This document shows positions 1 to 8,721 of a DNA stretch of 35,905 nt, piece by piece (position 1 is the first letter of the stretch; each line of letters begins with the position of its first letter). The notes below the pieces were generated by a model, which worked only from the letters and a program-made list of their open reading frames with translations, searched no databases and was not told where the DNA came from. Origin of the DNA: CAXTTV01 sp964247295 (GTDB taxonomy: Bacteria; Chloroflexota; Ktedonobacteria; Ktedonobacterales; Ktedonobacteraceae); NCBI GenBank assembly GCA_964247295.1, contig CAXTTV010000027.1:1-35905 (forward strand), written 5' to 3'. The position numbers were made by a program, and so were the translations under genes.

Positions 1-255
1 AACGTCCATGCACCAGAACCAGAAGAATGAGCAAGCAGCCAAAGGAGAGCAGATCTATACCCCAGCAAATACGATTGCATAGCTAAAAGATCTGCTCCAA
101 TCTGCTCTCCTCATCTCCCCGCTGCTCCTGCTGCTCCCTCTCAAACATAGCTTTTTATTTGGCCTAGAGAAGACGTGCCACCAACTCCGGGGATTGCCGC
201 TGGGAAGAAGCTGCGCCCGTCGGAGAACTTCATCTAAACTACATCCTGGAGCTCT

Positions 256-287
256 CAAACGGTTGAACGGTCAAACGGTTAGATGCT
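256..287. repeat. 8-bp phased repeat array, site 1
   Basis: Three tandem octamers, CAAACGGT, TGAACGGT and CAAACGGT, occupy 256-279, followed by a degenerate unit. The unit and the exact 8-bp phase match the arrays next to parA at 13502-13557 and 13615-13678. An 8-bp phase is typical of tandem binding by ribbon-helix-helix dimers such as MetJ. Binding by the RHH protein at 12173-12460 is inferred. Confidence 0.7.
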
Positions 288-394
288 TCAAAGCCGCCAA
301 GCACCACAGGCCCACTCAGTTCCATACTGGCCCACACTCGCAGTTTAGCCAGGGCCAGTAGCAGAAAGCCTCATCCTGCCATCACAGTAAAAAT

Positions 395-405
395 GTCGCA
401 TAGGC
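395..405 (+). repeat. GTCGCATARGC motif, copy 1
   Basis: GTCGCATAGGC is followed by AACGTTTTTAGGGCT. Copies lie at 2460-2470 (GTCGCATAAGC, also followed shortly by AGGGCT) and 3494-3504 (GTCGCATAGAC, followed by AACGCTTT). Copies 1 and 2 flank the pentapeptide gene in the same orientation. The function is unknown. Confidence 0.4.
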
Positions 406-547
406 AACGTTTTTAGGGCTGCCCACATGCAAGAAGTTTTTGAGCGTTAATCTGTCTCCTCTTTTGGGGATAGAGGCTCTTCCATTCGGCACATCTTTCC
501 GGGTAGAATATCCGAAAAGAGATGCACATATAAGGGAGACTCTAGCT

Positions 548-2323
548 ATGCGTTGGTTCAGGAAACATCTATGGAACATTGGGATGGCAATTATTGGGAC
601 GTTACTCCTGCTCCCATCCCTAAATTTGAGTCCGCTGTTAGCCGCGAATGCACAAGAGAAAATATCCAAAGGAGCAACGCCTACAACCGTCACAGTGCAA
701 GCAACGCCGACAGAAGATGCGACAGTAACAGAATTGAACAAAGAGCAACTCACTCAACAGGTCGCCGGACAACAGCATACCTTGGATAACTGGGCCTGGA
801 GTAACCTGACAACAATCCTTTCTAGCCTCCTCTCAACGCTGGTTGTGATTATCGGTATACTCGTTGGCTTTCGGCAGTGGAGAGTAGGCCGAGCCGATAC
901 TCAAAAGAAAGAATTAGAGGACAAACAAGCGACTCAAGACAAAGATTTGGAAGATCACAAAGCAGAGCGAGAGAAGCGTGCAGAAGAGCGCTTTCAGGCT
1001 GCTGTAACAGGATTAGGAGATCCCAAAGAAGGGGCTAGGATCGGGGCCGCTATTCTACTACGAACCTTCCTACGTCCAGGATATGAACCGTTTTACATGC
1101 AAGTCTTTGATCTTGCCGTTGCTAATTTGCGTCTTCCGAGAACGGCTTTTGTACCAGAAGAAGATCCAGATGCCTTGCACACGCCTACACAGGTAGACCC
1201 AAAGACACCTTTGCCACTCACTACACTCAGTAGGGCCCTCATCACCGTCTTCAGGGAATCTTTTCCACTTGCTCGAGACACAAGCAGAAGCAATGGTAAT
1301 AAGAAAAACGCTCTTCAATCGCTCGATGCCACAGGTATCCAACTCGACCATGCCTATCTCAGTGAGGTTGATTTGGACTATGTGTGGATGCCATGGGCAT
1401 TCTTACGAGAAGCTGATCTTGAGTCGGCTCATCTCAATGGAGCTCATCTCGCTGGAACCAACCTCACTAAGGCTTATCTCGCTGAAGCTCATCTTAATGG
1501 AGCTAATCTCTTTAGGGCCAAGCTTGAAAAGGCGTATTTGAGAAATGCTCATCTTGCTGGAGCTGATCTCTCCGAAGCTGACCTCTCTGACGCCGATCTG
1601 AGACAGGCTGATCTCTCTGACGCTGATCTGAGAGAGTCTAATCTCTCTGGAGCTGATCTTGAGTGGGCCAAGCTCAATGGAACGTATCTCTCTAGAGCCC
1701 GTCTTCAAAAAGCTGATCTCTCTGGAGCTTATCTCTCTGGGGCCAAGCTTGAAAAGGCATATCTGAGATATGCCAATCTCTCTGGAGCTGATCTGAGATT
1801 TACTAATCTTTTTGGGGCTTTTCTTTCTGGGGCCAATCTCAATGGAACCGATCTGAGTAGGACCAGTCTCCCTGGAGCCGATCTGGCGGGAGCCGATCTC
1901 TCTGGGGCCAATCTCAATGGAACTAATTTGAGTAAGGCTAATCTCCTCGAAGCCAATCTGACCAGGGCCAAGCTCAATGGGGCCAATCTGACCAGGGCCG
2001 ATCTAACGGGAGCCGATCTTTCCGAAGCTGATCTGAGATACGCCAATCTCTCTGGGACTACGATCGAGAAAGCGAAATCTTTACAAGGGACGAACTTGAG
2101 CGGCGCTCAAAGCTTGACGAAAGAGCAAGTAGAAGTGTGTAAAACACGAGGGGCCATCTATAAATTCTCCACAACTCATGTATCCCAACTACCTGCTGCC
2201 TTCCCATCAGTACAAAACGATGATACACAAGCCTTCTCAGATCCTCGTACTCAAGCAAATACACCATCTCCTAATCCAAATACAGGTGACACGACTTTAT
2301 CTCGGCAAGAACCGAAATTATAA
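548..2323 (+). CDS. Membrane-anchored pentapeptide-repeat protein
   Basis: A 591-residue protein. The first ~30 residues form a hydrophobic signal-like segment. A second hydrophobic helix (about residues 85-105) is followed by a charged, probably coiled-coil stretch rich in K, E and D (about 115-155). Residues ~260-520 are an almost unbroken run of A(D/N)LSG-type pentapeptide repeats, expected to fold as a right-handed quadrilateral beta-helix. The tail is polar. It probably sits in the membrane; whether the beta-helix faces in or out depends on whether the first segment is cleaved. Pentapeptide proteins include DNA mimics that protect gyrase (Qnr, MfpA) and many with no known role; nothing here points to gyrase. 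ATG 548 is preferred because AAGGGAG lies nine bases upstream. The gene is monocistronic. Confidence 0.85.
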   Translation: MRWFRKHLWNIGMAIIGTLLLLPSLNLSPLLAANAQEKISKGATPTTVTVQATPTEDATVTELNKEQLTQQVAGQQHTLDNWAWSNLTTILSSLLSTLVVIIGILVGFRQWRVGRADTQKKELEDKQATQDKDLEDHKAEREKRAEERFQAAVTGLGDPKEGARIGAAILLRTFLRPGYEPFYMQVFDLAVANLRLPRTAFVPEEDPDALHTPTQVDPKTPLPLTTLSRALITVFRESFPLARDTSRSNGNKKNALQSLDATGIQLDHAYLSEVDLDYVWMPWAFLREADLESAHLNGAHLAGTNLTKAYLAEAHLNGANLFRAKLEKAYLRNAHLAGADLSEADLSDADLRQADLSDADLRESNLSGADLEWAKLNGTYLSRARLQKADLSGAYLSGAKLEKAYLRYANLSGADLRFTNLFGAFLSGANLNGTDLSRTSLPGADLAGADLSGANLNGTNLSKANLLEANLTRAKLNGANLTRADLTGADLSEADLRYANLSGTTIEKAKSLQGTNLSGAQSLTKEQVEVCKTRGAIYKFSTTHVSQLPAAFPSVQNDDTQAFSDPRTQANTPSPNPNTGDTTLSRQEPKL

Positions 2324-2661
2324 AGAAGCATTTCTTGTACTTAACTTAATTGGGCATAAGTGGGGAAGAGATGCAGTCACCAGCTCCCAAACTGCCCCTA
2401 GTTAAACCTAATTGTCAGAGTCCAAAATAAATAAAACACCACCAAAACTCTTTTTAAAAGTCGCATAAGCGATTAAAAGGGCTCAAACAACACATAATGG
2501 GTCATAATGATCATACCCATTGGATTGCAAACGCGTTCGCGAGGGCTCTGCGGTAAACAAGGCATTTTGCCCTCGCTCAGAAGATCCACTGCCCCTTCTA
2601 TACTCAGCGCTACTTGCTAGAAGTCATCTACTGTTCTCACAAGAATTGAGCAAAAATAACT
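2324..2661. other. Intergenic region between convergent genes
   Basis: No gene is supported in this stretch. It holds the second GTCGCATARGC motif (2460-2470) and an inverted repeat with arms ATGGGT (2497-2502) and ACCCAT (2515-2520) around CATAATGATCAT. No clear terminator with a T-run was seen for either flanking gene. Confidence 0.5.
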
Positions 2662-3444
2662 TCATTTTCCCATTTTCTTTAGGAGAGTCCTATGCTTCTG
2701 ATAAACCAAATTTCTTACGATAATGGTTAAGTTGAACGAGATCAACGTCAGTAAGCTCCATCGTCTAGATTGCCAGCAGTCTGGATCTTTCTCAGGCAGA
2801 GTGAGCAGATCACTACTTTTGGCAATACAGTCAAGGACCCATTCAACATCTGATTTGCCCTCTTCATAACTGAATGGAAGCATAAAAAGTTCTGCTTCAA
2901 AAGAAAGTCCTTGGAGCAAGTCGTTTAACACGTCTCGTAAGGTTTTAAGTTCTAAAAGGGTCATTTGCTCTTGAGGTATTCTCTGTGTAAAATGAGCTAT
3001 CTGCGTGTTACGGAGCTTTCTCGCCTTCTCGAAGAGGTGCTTGGCCTGCTTATCAAAGCGCAGGTTAGCAAGCTTCTTCTTAATTACTGAATGATATTGA
3101 GGTTTTACCATCTCAAGAAGATCGTTTTTTAGATGTGGAAGAGTGTACACATCCTTTTCTTGATCACTGGCGACTTTTATAAGTAATAGAATGCAGGCTT
3201 CAAACATGTTTTTTATTAGGAGTGGGAAGAAAAAACCATCGTCCGTTCGCCCTTCAGCAAAAAGTTCATAAGGGAAGGTAAGGACGTGTTCAAGGATGTA
3301 GATATTGCTATTTAACTCAGCCACACGTAAGAAAAATATATTTATATATTCCTGATACTCTGTTCTTGCTTCTTCCTTAAAGATATCTTCATGAGGCAGA
3401 GAAACTTTGTCAAGTCGTTTTGCTATAGGCAATCTTGTTTCCAT
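2662..3444 (-). CDS. HEPN / AbiU2-like protein
   Basis: A 260-residue, mostly helical, soluble protein. Around residues 143-149 it carries RNTQIAH, which fits the R-x(4-6)-H signature of HEPN domains, preceded by long helices as in the AbiU2-type HEPN family. HEPN proteins with this motif are often metal-independent RNases in toxin-antitoxin, abortive-infection or defence systems. The assignment rests on this motif and the all-helical look, so catalytic activity is inferred. The ATG at 3444 is chosen over an upstream in-frame codon because GGAG lies seven bases before it. No antitoxin gene overlaps or abuts it. Upstream lie a GTCGCATAGAC motif (3494) and an 8-bp repeat array (3630). Confidence 0.5.
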   Translation of the reverse strand: METRLPIAKRLDKVSLPHEDIFKEEARTEYQEYINIFFLRVAELNSNIYILEHVLTFPYELFAEGRTDDGFFFPLLIKNMFEACILLLIKVASDQEKDVYTLPHLKNDLLEMVKPQYHSVIKKKLANLRFDKQAKHLFEKARKLRNTQIAHFTQRIPQEQMTLLELKTLRDVLNDLLQGLSFEAELFMLPFSYEEGKSDVEWVLDCIAKSSDLLTLPEKDPDCWQSRRWSLLTLISFNLTIIVRNLVYQKHRTLLKKMGK

Positions 3445-3791
3445 TAAATTCTCCTTATTTTTAGCTGGCAGATTGCTCCACACTCTTTAAAGTGTCGCAT
3501 AGACAACGCTTTCATGATAGCACCCCCGAAAACGCAGTATGCATGAGTGGCAATCCAATATAGGCCCCTCACTAGATCCTCAACAGGGAGTTTGCTTGCT
3601 GGGTAACTCCATTTCTTTATTTGGATAGTGAAACATTCAACCATTCAAACGCTTTCTCACCGAGGTTTTCATCAATTGCGAGGTAAAGAGAGCCCTAGCC
3701 GCCAGCAGTGATACATGAGAGCAGTCGGGCACTTTCTGATATATAAGGAACTCCCTCATTAAAAGGTAATGTCCTCGCGAGAAGCAATATG
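3445..3791. other. Intergenic region upstream of the HEPN-like gene
   Basis: No supported gene; a 66-codon minus-strand frame has no ribosome binding site and no family resemblance. The stretch contains the GTCGCATAGAC motif at 3494-3504 and the 8-bp phased repeats at 3630-3653. The promoter of the HEPN-like gene should lie here, but I see no clear -35/-10 pair. Confidence 0.5.
3630..3653. repeat. 8-bp phased repeat array, site 2
   Basis: Three tandem octamers, GAAACATT, CAACCATT and CAAACGCT, are in exact 8-bp phase. They are more degenerate than sites 1 and 4-6 but keep the AAC core in each unit. The array lies about 190 bases upstream of the HEPN-like gene. Confidence 0.5.
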
Positions 3792-4643
3792 TTAGCTCAT
3801 ATCATCCAAGAGAGAGAGTATATGTAATAACTCTGCTCGCCCGGCGGCGCTCGCTCCATTGTGCAAGCGATTGTGGACGCCCTCTGACACATGTCTTGGG
3901 CGTACTCCAGAATGGTCAGGATGCCTTTGCAGCAGATCCACTAGTTTCCAACACTCCTCAATCACACGGAGTTCCACGTCCCGTTGCTCGATCTCAGCAA
4001 ACAGGCGTTGAGCGCGGACGAGAAGCTCAGCCCGACGACGGGCGCTGGCAACACAGACCAAATCCTTCGCCAATTCAAAATAGATAGTAATATTCTTACT
4101 ATTCAACTGGTCTATGTGCTCTCGGAGGAAGGTTTCTTTTGCCTCAAACGAGAGTGACGCAAACTCCGTCTCAACAGGCAGAGGGGACTGGAGCAGGATG
4201 CCCGCTAGCGCTTGGTGTTTCTGTGATGGATCTATAAAGTAAAAAAATTGATCGCCAATCAATGCTTTCATCAAATCTGCCCGATAGACGGCAAGAGCGA
4301 CCCGATGCGGGGAAATGTCGAGGGCACCTTCTTCAAAAATGGCAGAAGAAAATCTCCATGCAAAATGGTCAAAAAAGCTGGCGAACAGCCCATCGTCTAG
4401 CCGCAAGCCCAGCCGACGTAAGGCCCTATCATATCCGTGGATATCCTCGGATGAATACGAACGAAGATCTCTCTCATCAATGCCTGCCCGATCTGTGCCA
4501 TACATACGCAGGTTCTCTCGTAACCCTTGATTAAAGATACGGACTAAAGCACCGTGAGGCTTTAGTCCGAGATCAGCAACAAATGGAGCGATCTCCTGAA
4601 ATTTTTCCTGGGAGGTCGATCCCATTAACAAGCGTTCGATCAT
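3792..4643 (-). CDS. Hypothetical helical protein
   Basis: A protein of 283 residues from the ATG at 4643. The frame is open to a TTG at 4736, which would give 314. GGGGGA lies about eight bases before ATG 4643, so that start is preferred. I do not recognise the family. The protein is soluble and largely alpha-helical, with a charged C-terminal third rich in R and E (probable coiled coil around residues 195-245). No catalytic signature, transmembrane segment or metal site is evident. It stands alone on the minus strand between other minus-strand cargo genes. Confidence 0.6.
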   Translation of the reverse strand: MIERLLMGSTSQEKFQEIAPFVADLGLKPHGALVRIFNQGLRENLRMYGTDRAGIDERDLRSYSSEDIHGYDRALRRLGLRLDDGLFASFFDHFAWRFSSAIFEEGALDISPHRVALAVYRADLMKALIGDQFFYFIDPSQKHQALAGILLQSPLPVETEFASLSFEAKETFLREHIDQLNSKNITIYFELAKDLVCVASARRRAELLVRAQRLFAEIEQRDVELRVIEECWKLVDLLQRHPDHSGVRPRHVSEGVHNRLHNGASAAGRAELLHILSLLDDMS

Positions 4644-4841
4644 CTCTTTTGTCCCCCAGATGTCTATCGTGCAAGTTCCCTTCCGCACCTTTTCCTTTGC
4701 TGAGAAGATACAAGTTTTGTTTTTTTTACTAAACAAACGTCACCAAAGACAGGCACACAGAAGAATTCTATGTCCTGACGCTCCTTCTTTCAACGAGCAG
4801 GGGTCTGATCTAGTACAGATCAACAGGTCGGTATCTTTGCT

Positions 4842-5435
4842 TTATTTTAACCAGTTTTTGGCCGCAATAGTACTTCCACCTTTGAAGATATCTTCTGCCT
4901 GATCAACAACTTCCTGTATACTTTTATTTGACTCAGTGAAGATAAGTGATGGTCTATCCTGATCTTTAGCGGATTTGATCAGGACCCAGGAGATCAATGG
5001 AGCAATGGGATTGCCTTTGTTCAGTTGGGGTATTGCCAGTACCTGTTCCGCGATGTTCTCCTCATTCATAAACAGATTAATTTGCAGGGCAGTACATTCT
5101 GTGCAACATAAGTCTTCCCGTTTCAATTGTGGGAGATCCTCTATTTGCTCTTGAATAAGAGTATTCCAAACAGCATTATCAAGATGTTCAATTGTAAATA
5201 CCGGTGAGGAGAGTTGTTCGAGAGCACTAATGAGATCAAGATAGTTTTCTAAACGATACCTTGCAAAGTACTTTTTCCCACTTGTTTTCTTAGAACATAG
5301 ATCACAGATCCGTTCGTTTGTATTCTTATATTGTTTAACCCAAACGAATATAATAGGCTTATGCTTGAACGATGATCGTTTCACGATACCCCCTCTATTG
5401 CTTCTTCGAGAGAAAGCAATTACCTTGCGCTCCAT
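4842..5435 (-). CDS. Hypothetical protein with two Cys clusters
   Basis: A 197-residue protein of unknown function. It has a CDLC pair (about residues 44-47) and a CCTEC cluster (about 109-113), which together could bind one zinc ion. The N-terminus is basic (residues 1-25), and the rest looks like a mixed alpha/beta soluble protein. The start ATG at 5435 has only a weak GGGC-type binding site. The next ATG-like codons fall inside the conserved-looking part, so this start is kept. No family is recognised. Confidence 0.55.
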   Translation of the reverse strand: MERKVIAFSRRSNRGGIVKRSSFKHKPIIFVWVKQYKNTNERICDLCSKKTSGKKYFARYRLENYLDLISALEQLSSPVFTIEHLDNAVWNTLIQEQIEDLPQLKREDLCCTECTALQINLFMNEENIAEQVLAIPQLNKGNPIAPLISWVLIKSAKDQDRPSLIFTESNKSIQEVVDQAEDIFKGGSTIAAKNWLK

Positions 5436-5745
5436 TGCCCATCAAATATAAGAGTGCTGCTACTACTTGTTTATTTTAGTGATATTTTGCAAAGATGGCA
5501 ACACATTAAAAATTGTCTTCGCTTATATCTCTTTGTATTAGAGTCCTATCTTCTAGCACGAATTAGAGATTTTACGTCACCTTTCTAACATCACCGGGGA
5601 TAAGGTGTTATCTGCAACTCTCCGCGACACCAAACGTATAATGAAAAATAGCCAGTAACCAACCATAAAAGTGGATACCCCAGCCGCCCATCTCCGTAGC
5701 GCGTCCCCTAATCACCAGAATTTTATTAAATAATGAGTGATACAC
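5436..5745. other. Divergent intergenic region before the Replic_Relax gene
   Basis: No gene is supported. A TATAAT at 5637-5642 on the plus strand could be a -10 box, but no good -35 lies 16-18 bases upstream. It would leave a leader of about 100 bases before the Replic_Relax start. A short imperfect hairpin (CACC / GGTG) is present at about 5592-5607. A ten-codon frame beginning at ATG 5734 overlaps the next gene's start and could be a coupling leader, which is speculative. Confidence 0.4.
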
Positions 5746-6522
5746 ATGCCTCTGAAGACTGGTAACATTTCGCCACAGCATCCACGCGCCGATACTGGCC
5801 GCATTTACCTTAAACCTCGTGATGAGGAGATAATGAAAATAATTGCTGAGCAGGGCGGCATGCGCTATGACCAGGTAGGAATGTGGCTTTCTTTCTTTCC
5901 CGAATGGCAGAGTATACAGGAGGGGCACCCACGAGAGCTGATCCGAGGTGAGGATGGCCGAGAGCGCCCCAGAGGGCTTACTCCTTTGACCACCAACGCA
6001 GTTCGGCGTGTTGTCAGGCGATGGCTCCGTAAGGGGTACGCAACATACGACCGTCTTCAGGCCAATAAGCCTTTTTGGATATGGATGCTTGACAGCTATA
6101 TGGAGGAATATGGGCTTCCTTACGCAGGCACCAGGCCATCAAAAAAAATGTTACAACACCTTTATCAGATAAATGAGGTACGTATCATACTGGCTCGCTC
6201 GACCCAATTTCCTCGCCACACCTGGCTTAGCGAACGTTCCATTATTGCTGAACGTGAAGAAGCTATGCCGGAGGTAACGTTCGCACACCCCCCAGATGGA
6301 GCCCTGCTCTTGGAAAACGGGAAGAAGATTGCGATAGAAATTGAGCGATCGATCAAAGATTATCAAACGTTAGAGGAAATACATCTCGATCTTCTCGAAA
6401 ATTATATACAAGTATTTTATTTTTGTACTCAACAAGTGGAACCAGTGTTACTTAATGCACGCTCAAAGCTTAACGATGATCAACAGGAACGGATTGTTAT
6501 CTACGCAGTCCTCAACGACTGA
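5746..6522 (+). CDS. Replication-relaxation (Replic_Relax) family protein
   Basis: A 258-residue protein resembling the Replic_Relax family found on Gram-positive and Chloroflexi plasmids and integrative elements. After a short leader, residues ~20-105 look like a winged helix: residues starting PRDEEIMKIIAEQGG, then a basic TTNAVRRVVRRWLRKGY recognition-like helix. A mixed alpha/beta C-terminal half contains an HPPDGALLLENGKKIAIEIE strand-turn-strand that recalls a nuclease-like fold. Members are thought to nick or relax plasmid DNA during replication or transfer, but this is not firmly shown. GTG 5737 is an alternative start; neither has a good ribosome binding site. It is followed after eight bases by the TraD-like ATPase gene, which supports a transfer or DNA-processing role. 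Confidence 0.7.
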   Translation: MPLKTGNISPQHPRADTGRIYLKPRDEEIMKIIAEQGGMRYDQVGMWLSFFPEWQSIQEGHPRELIRGEDGRERPRGLTPLTTNAVRRVVRRWLRKGYATYDRLQANKPFWIWMLDSYMEEYGLPYAGTRPSKKMLQHLYQINEVRIILARSTQFPRHTWLSERSIIAEREEAMPEVTFAHPPDGALLLENGKKIAIEIERSIKDYQTLEEIHLDLLENYIQVFYFCTQQVEPVLLNARSKLNDDQQERIVIYAVLND

Positions 6523-6530
6523 GGAGGCAT

Positions 6531-8570
6531 ATGAAACAACACTTCTATCTACCACAACGTTCTCTTCAGAAAATGCCTCGCTATAGCTGGCGGATAATCT
6601 TCTTCACACTTATTGTTGTAATTGGAGCTCTTCTTGCGCTGCCAGCATTACTTCTTGGGGCCGTGCTTCAGCGAGCTGCTGCGAAAAGTTGGGATCACCG
6701 AGATCGCTGGGCTGGCATTTGGGGGTTCGCGATCCTCTCCACTGCTGGATATATTACACTAGGATGGTTTTTCCATGTCTATACCTTTTTCTGGCACACC
6801 TTAACAAATGACATTGGGCAGCACCTCTTTAACACAACACTTACCAGTTTATTAGAATTTGGGGGGTATCAGATACTCCTGGCTCCAGCCATCGCCCTTT
6901 TGCTTGAGGGGGTCTATCCACAAACAAGGCAAAACGTGGCTAATCATTCCATAGCACTACTGACACCGCGAGAAGCTTCAAATACATCCGTTGTGCCAGC
7001 AAAAAAGGATCGCCCACGAGCTACCATCATTGGAGCACCAACAGATATTGAGGGAGAGATGGTCGTCGGACAGGCTTTAGATGGAACCCTCTGGCAGTGG
7101 GTACGGGCTGGCTGGCTCTGCTACCCCCCAGATGCACTCACGCATCATGCACTTCTACTGGGTAGGCCGGGCTCAGGCAAGAGCAAAACCGCTATGCGCC
7201 TCGCTTATGGAGCTGCCCTTGCTTACGGAATGAAAGTCTTCTATATAGACGGAAAAGGAGACTGGGATACCGCCGCTGAATTCAAGCAGGTCATGTTAGC
7301 GGCTGGCGCTGCCCGTATAGGTGTTTTTCCTGGTGACAGGCACAACGGCTGGTATGGCTCGCGCCAGGATGTCATTAACCGTCTTATGAACTGTCAGCAT
7401 TATAGTGACTCTTATTATGCAGGACACGCCCTGAACTTACTTAAATATGCATTCTACCTTCCTGGTCATGAGTCACCAACAAATAGTCAGGAACTCTTAG
7501 ACCGCCTCTACCCATCAACGTTGAAACAACTCTATAAAGGATCGCCAGAGTACGCCTACCTGCAATCGCTGAGGCAAGATGTAATCTGGGGACCTCATAG
7601 CCGATATACAGCACTCTTCAATGCAGTGGGGAATGGGCTCGACGGTGAGTGTGGCTTTGGTAACTGGGATGCAGCTTATTATCTACTCGATCAAAAACGC
7701 ATGCAGCAGCAGAGCGCAATTTTTGCAAAATTGCTGCTGGATGACTTTGAGCTATACATTGCTCTGCGCAATGCGCAACCAGGGCCGCATCCACGCGTCA
7801 TGCTGATTATCGACGACTACAGTGCTTTCAGTGATCTCGTAAGTATTCGGGATCTACTTGAACGTCTACGTAGCGCAGGAGTTGCAGTCATTGCGACGGC
7901 TCAAGGTGCCCGTAGTCTCGGCCCTAATGAGCAGGAACAAGAACGGCTGTTGGAGAGTGCAGGTGCCACAATCCTCCACTCCTGCATTCTCCCAAAAAGG
8001 CTGGTACAGGTAGCAGGAACTCAACGCACTCCTGATCTCACACATTTCATTGAGGATGACAACAATGACCGGGGGCCAGTATTGAATATGGCAGTGCGAG
8101 CTAGCGTTCATATGCGCGAAGAAGCGAGCATTGATCCCAATGATGTACAGCAACTCAGTACAGGAGAAATCTTCTTAGCAACTAATGGCTGCTATCAAAG
8201 AGCACAAGTAGAGGCTGTTCCCGTTCCTGATATAGATATCCAGCGAACGCGCGACCAGCTCACAACAAGAGCTATGAAGGAGGAACAAGACTACGAGGCT
8301 ACGCAAGCCGCAAAATTTTCACGCAAACGACCATCAGCACCTCGCCGACAGACAAAAGCGAAGCTGACTCCATCCGTTTCACCTAATACCTTAGAACAAA
8401 CTTCCCCTAGCTCATTAGCCAAACATTTGAACGTTAAAACACCTAATACAATATTAACAGCCTCAGAGCAGGTTTCTACCCAGACCTCACAGATGCCAGC
8501 AAGCCAGAAGAGTCCGACATTAGAAGAGAAGGCCTCAGTGAAGCCTAAAAAACTACAAGATTTGCTCTAG
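6531..8570 (+). CDS. TraD/HerA-like membrane-bound DNA-transfer ATPase
   Basis: A 679-residue protein. Two or three hydrophobic helices (about 21-47, 62-82 and 104-126) anchor the N-terminus. The cytoplasmic part has a Walker A GRPGSGKS (about 211-218) and a Walker B-type VMLIIDD (about 422-428), then a Thr-rich, polar tail (from ~570). This layout fits VirD4/TraD/TraG coupling proteins and the FtsK-HerA superfamily, which pump DNA across or along the membrane. It follows the Replic_Relax gene by eight bases, with GAGGAGG just before its ATG, so the two form one operon. A role in conjugal DNA transport is inferred, since no type IV secretion channel genes are seen in the window. Confidence 0.8.
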   Translation: MKQHFYLPQRSLQKMPRYSWRIIFFTLIVVIGALLALPALLLGAVLQRAAAKSWDHRDRWAGIWGFAILSTAGYITLGWFFHVYTFFWHTLTNDIGQHLFNTTLTSLLEFGGYQILLAPAIALLLEGVYPQTRQNVANHSIALLTPREASNTSVVPAKKDRPRATIIGAPTDIEGEMVVGQALDGTLWQWVRAGWLCYPPDALTHHALLLGRPGSGKSKTAMRLAYGAALAYGMKVFYIDGKGDWDTAAEFKQVMLAAGAARIGVFPGDRHNGWYGSRQDVINRLMNCQHYSDSYYAGHALNLLKYAFYLPGHESPTNSQELLDRLYPSTLKQLYKGSPEYAYLQSLRQDVIWGPHSRYTALFNAVGNGLDGECGFGNWDAAYYLLDQKRMQQQSAIFAKLLLDDFELYIALRNAQPGPHPRVMLIIDDYSAFSDLVSIRDLLERLRSAGVAVIATAQGARSLGPNEQEQERLLESAGATILHSCILPKRLVQVAGTQRTPDLTHFIEDDNNDRGPVLNMAVRASVHMREEASIDPNDVQQLSTGEIFLATNGCYQRAQVEAVPVPDIDIQRTRDQLTTRAMKEEQDYEATQAAKFSRKRPSAPRRQTKAKLTPSVSPNTLEQTSPSSLAKHLNVKTPNTILTASEQVSTQTSQMPASQKSPTLEEKASVKPKKLQDLL

Positions 8571-8586
8571 TTTAACCCTAATCATT

Positions 8587-8610
8587 TTAATGGTTAGACG
8601 ATTAAACGTT
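8587..8610. repeat. 8-bp phased repeat array, site 3
   Basis: Octamers TTAATGGT, TAGACGAT and TAAACGTT are in phase. Weaker flanking units extend the pattern to about 8571-8618. The array begins right after the ATPase stop codon and precedes the M48-like gene, so it could act on that gene's promoter. Confidence 0.55.
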
Positions 8611-8721
8611 TGTTTAGTAGTAGTGTAGGATTGACACCTATATCAACCATGATAGCAAGCTGCACAGAATTGATGAAAGACAATCAATCTCTTCTTATCA
8701 TGTTAGAGAAAGTGAAGGAAT

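Larger units (their letters stand above)
1..547. other. Non-coding left end of the window
   Basis: No convincing gene is seen. The short open frames here lack ribosome binding sites and resemble no family. The stretch holds an array of 8-bp repeats at 256-279 and a GTCGCATAGGC motif at 395-405. The pentapeptide gene start follows, with an AAGGGAG ribosome binding site at about 532-538. A TTG at 440 is in frame with that gene, but the ATG at 548 has the better binding site and is followed directly by a signal-like hydrophobic segment. Confidence 0.6.

Noticed and set aside
382..753. A 123-codon minus-strand frame across the start of the pentapeptide gene
   Set aside because: It lies wholly opposite a better supported plus-strand gene and has no ribosome binding site or known motif.
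1403..2046. Long minus-strand frames opposite the pentapeptide repeats
   Set aside because: They arise from the repeated codons on the other strand and are low-complexity mirror translations.
3444..3644. A 66-codon minus-strand frame upstream of the HEPN-like gene
   Set aside because: It has no ribosome binding site and no resemblance to a family.
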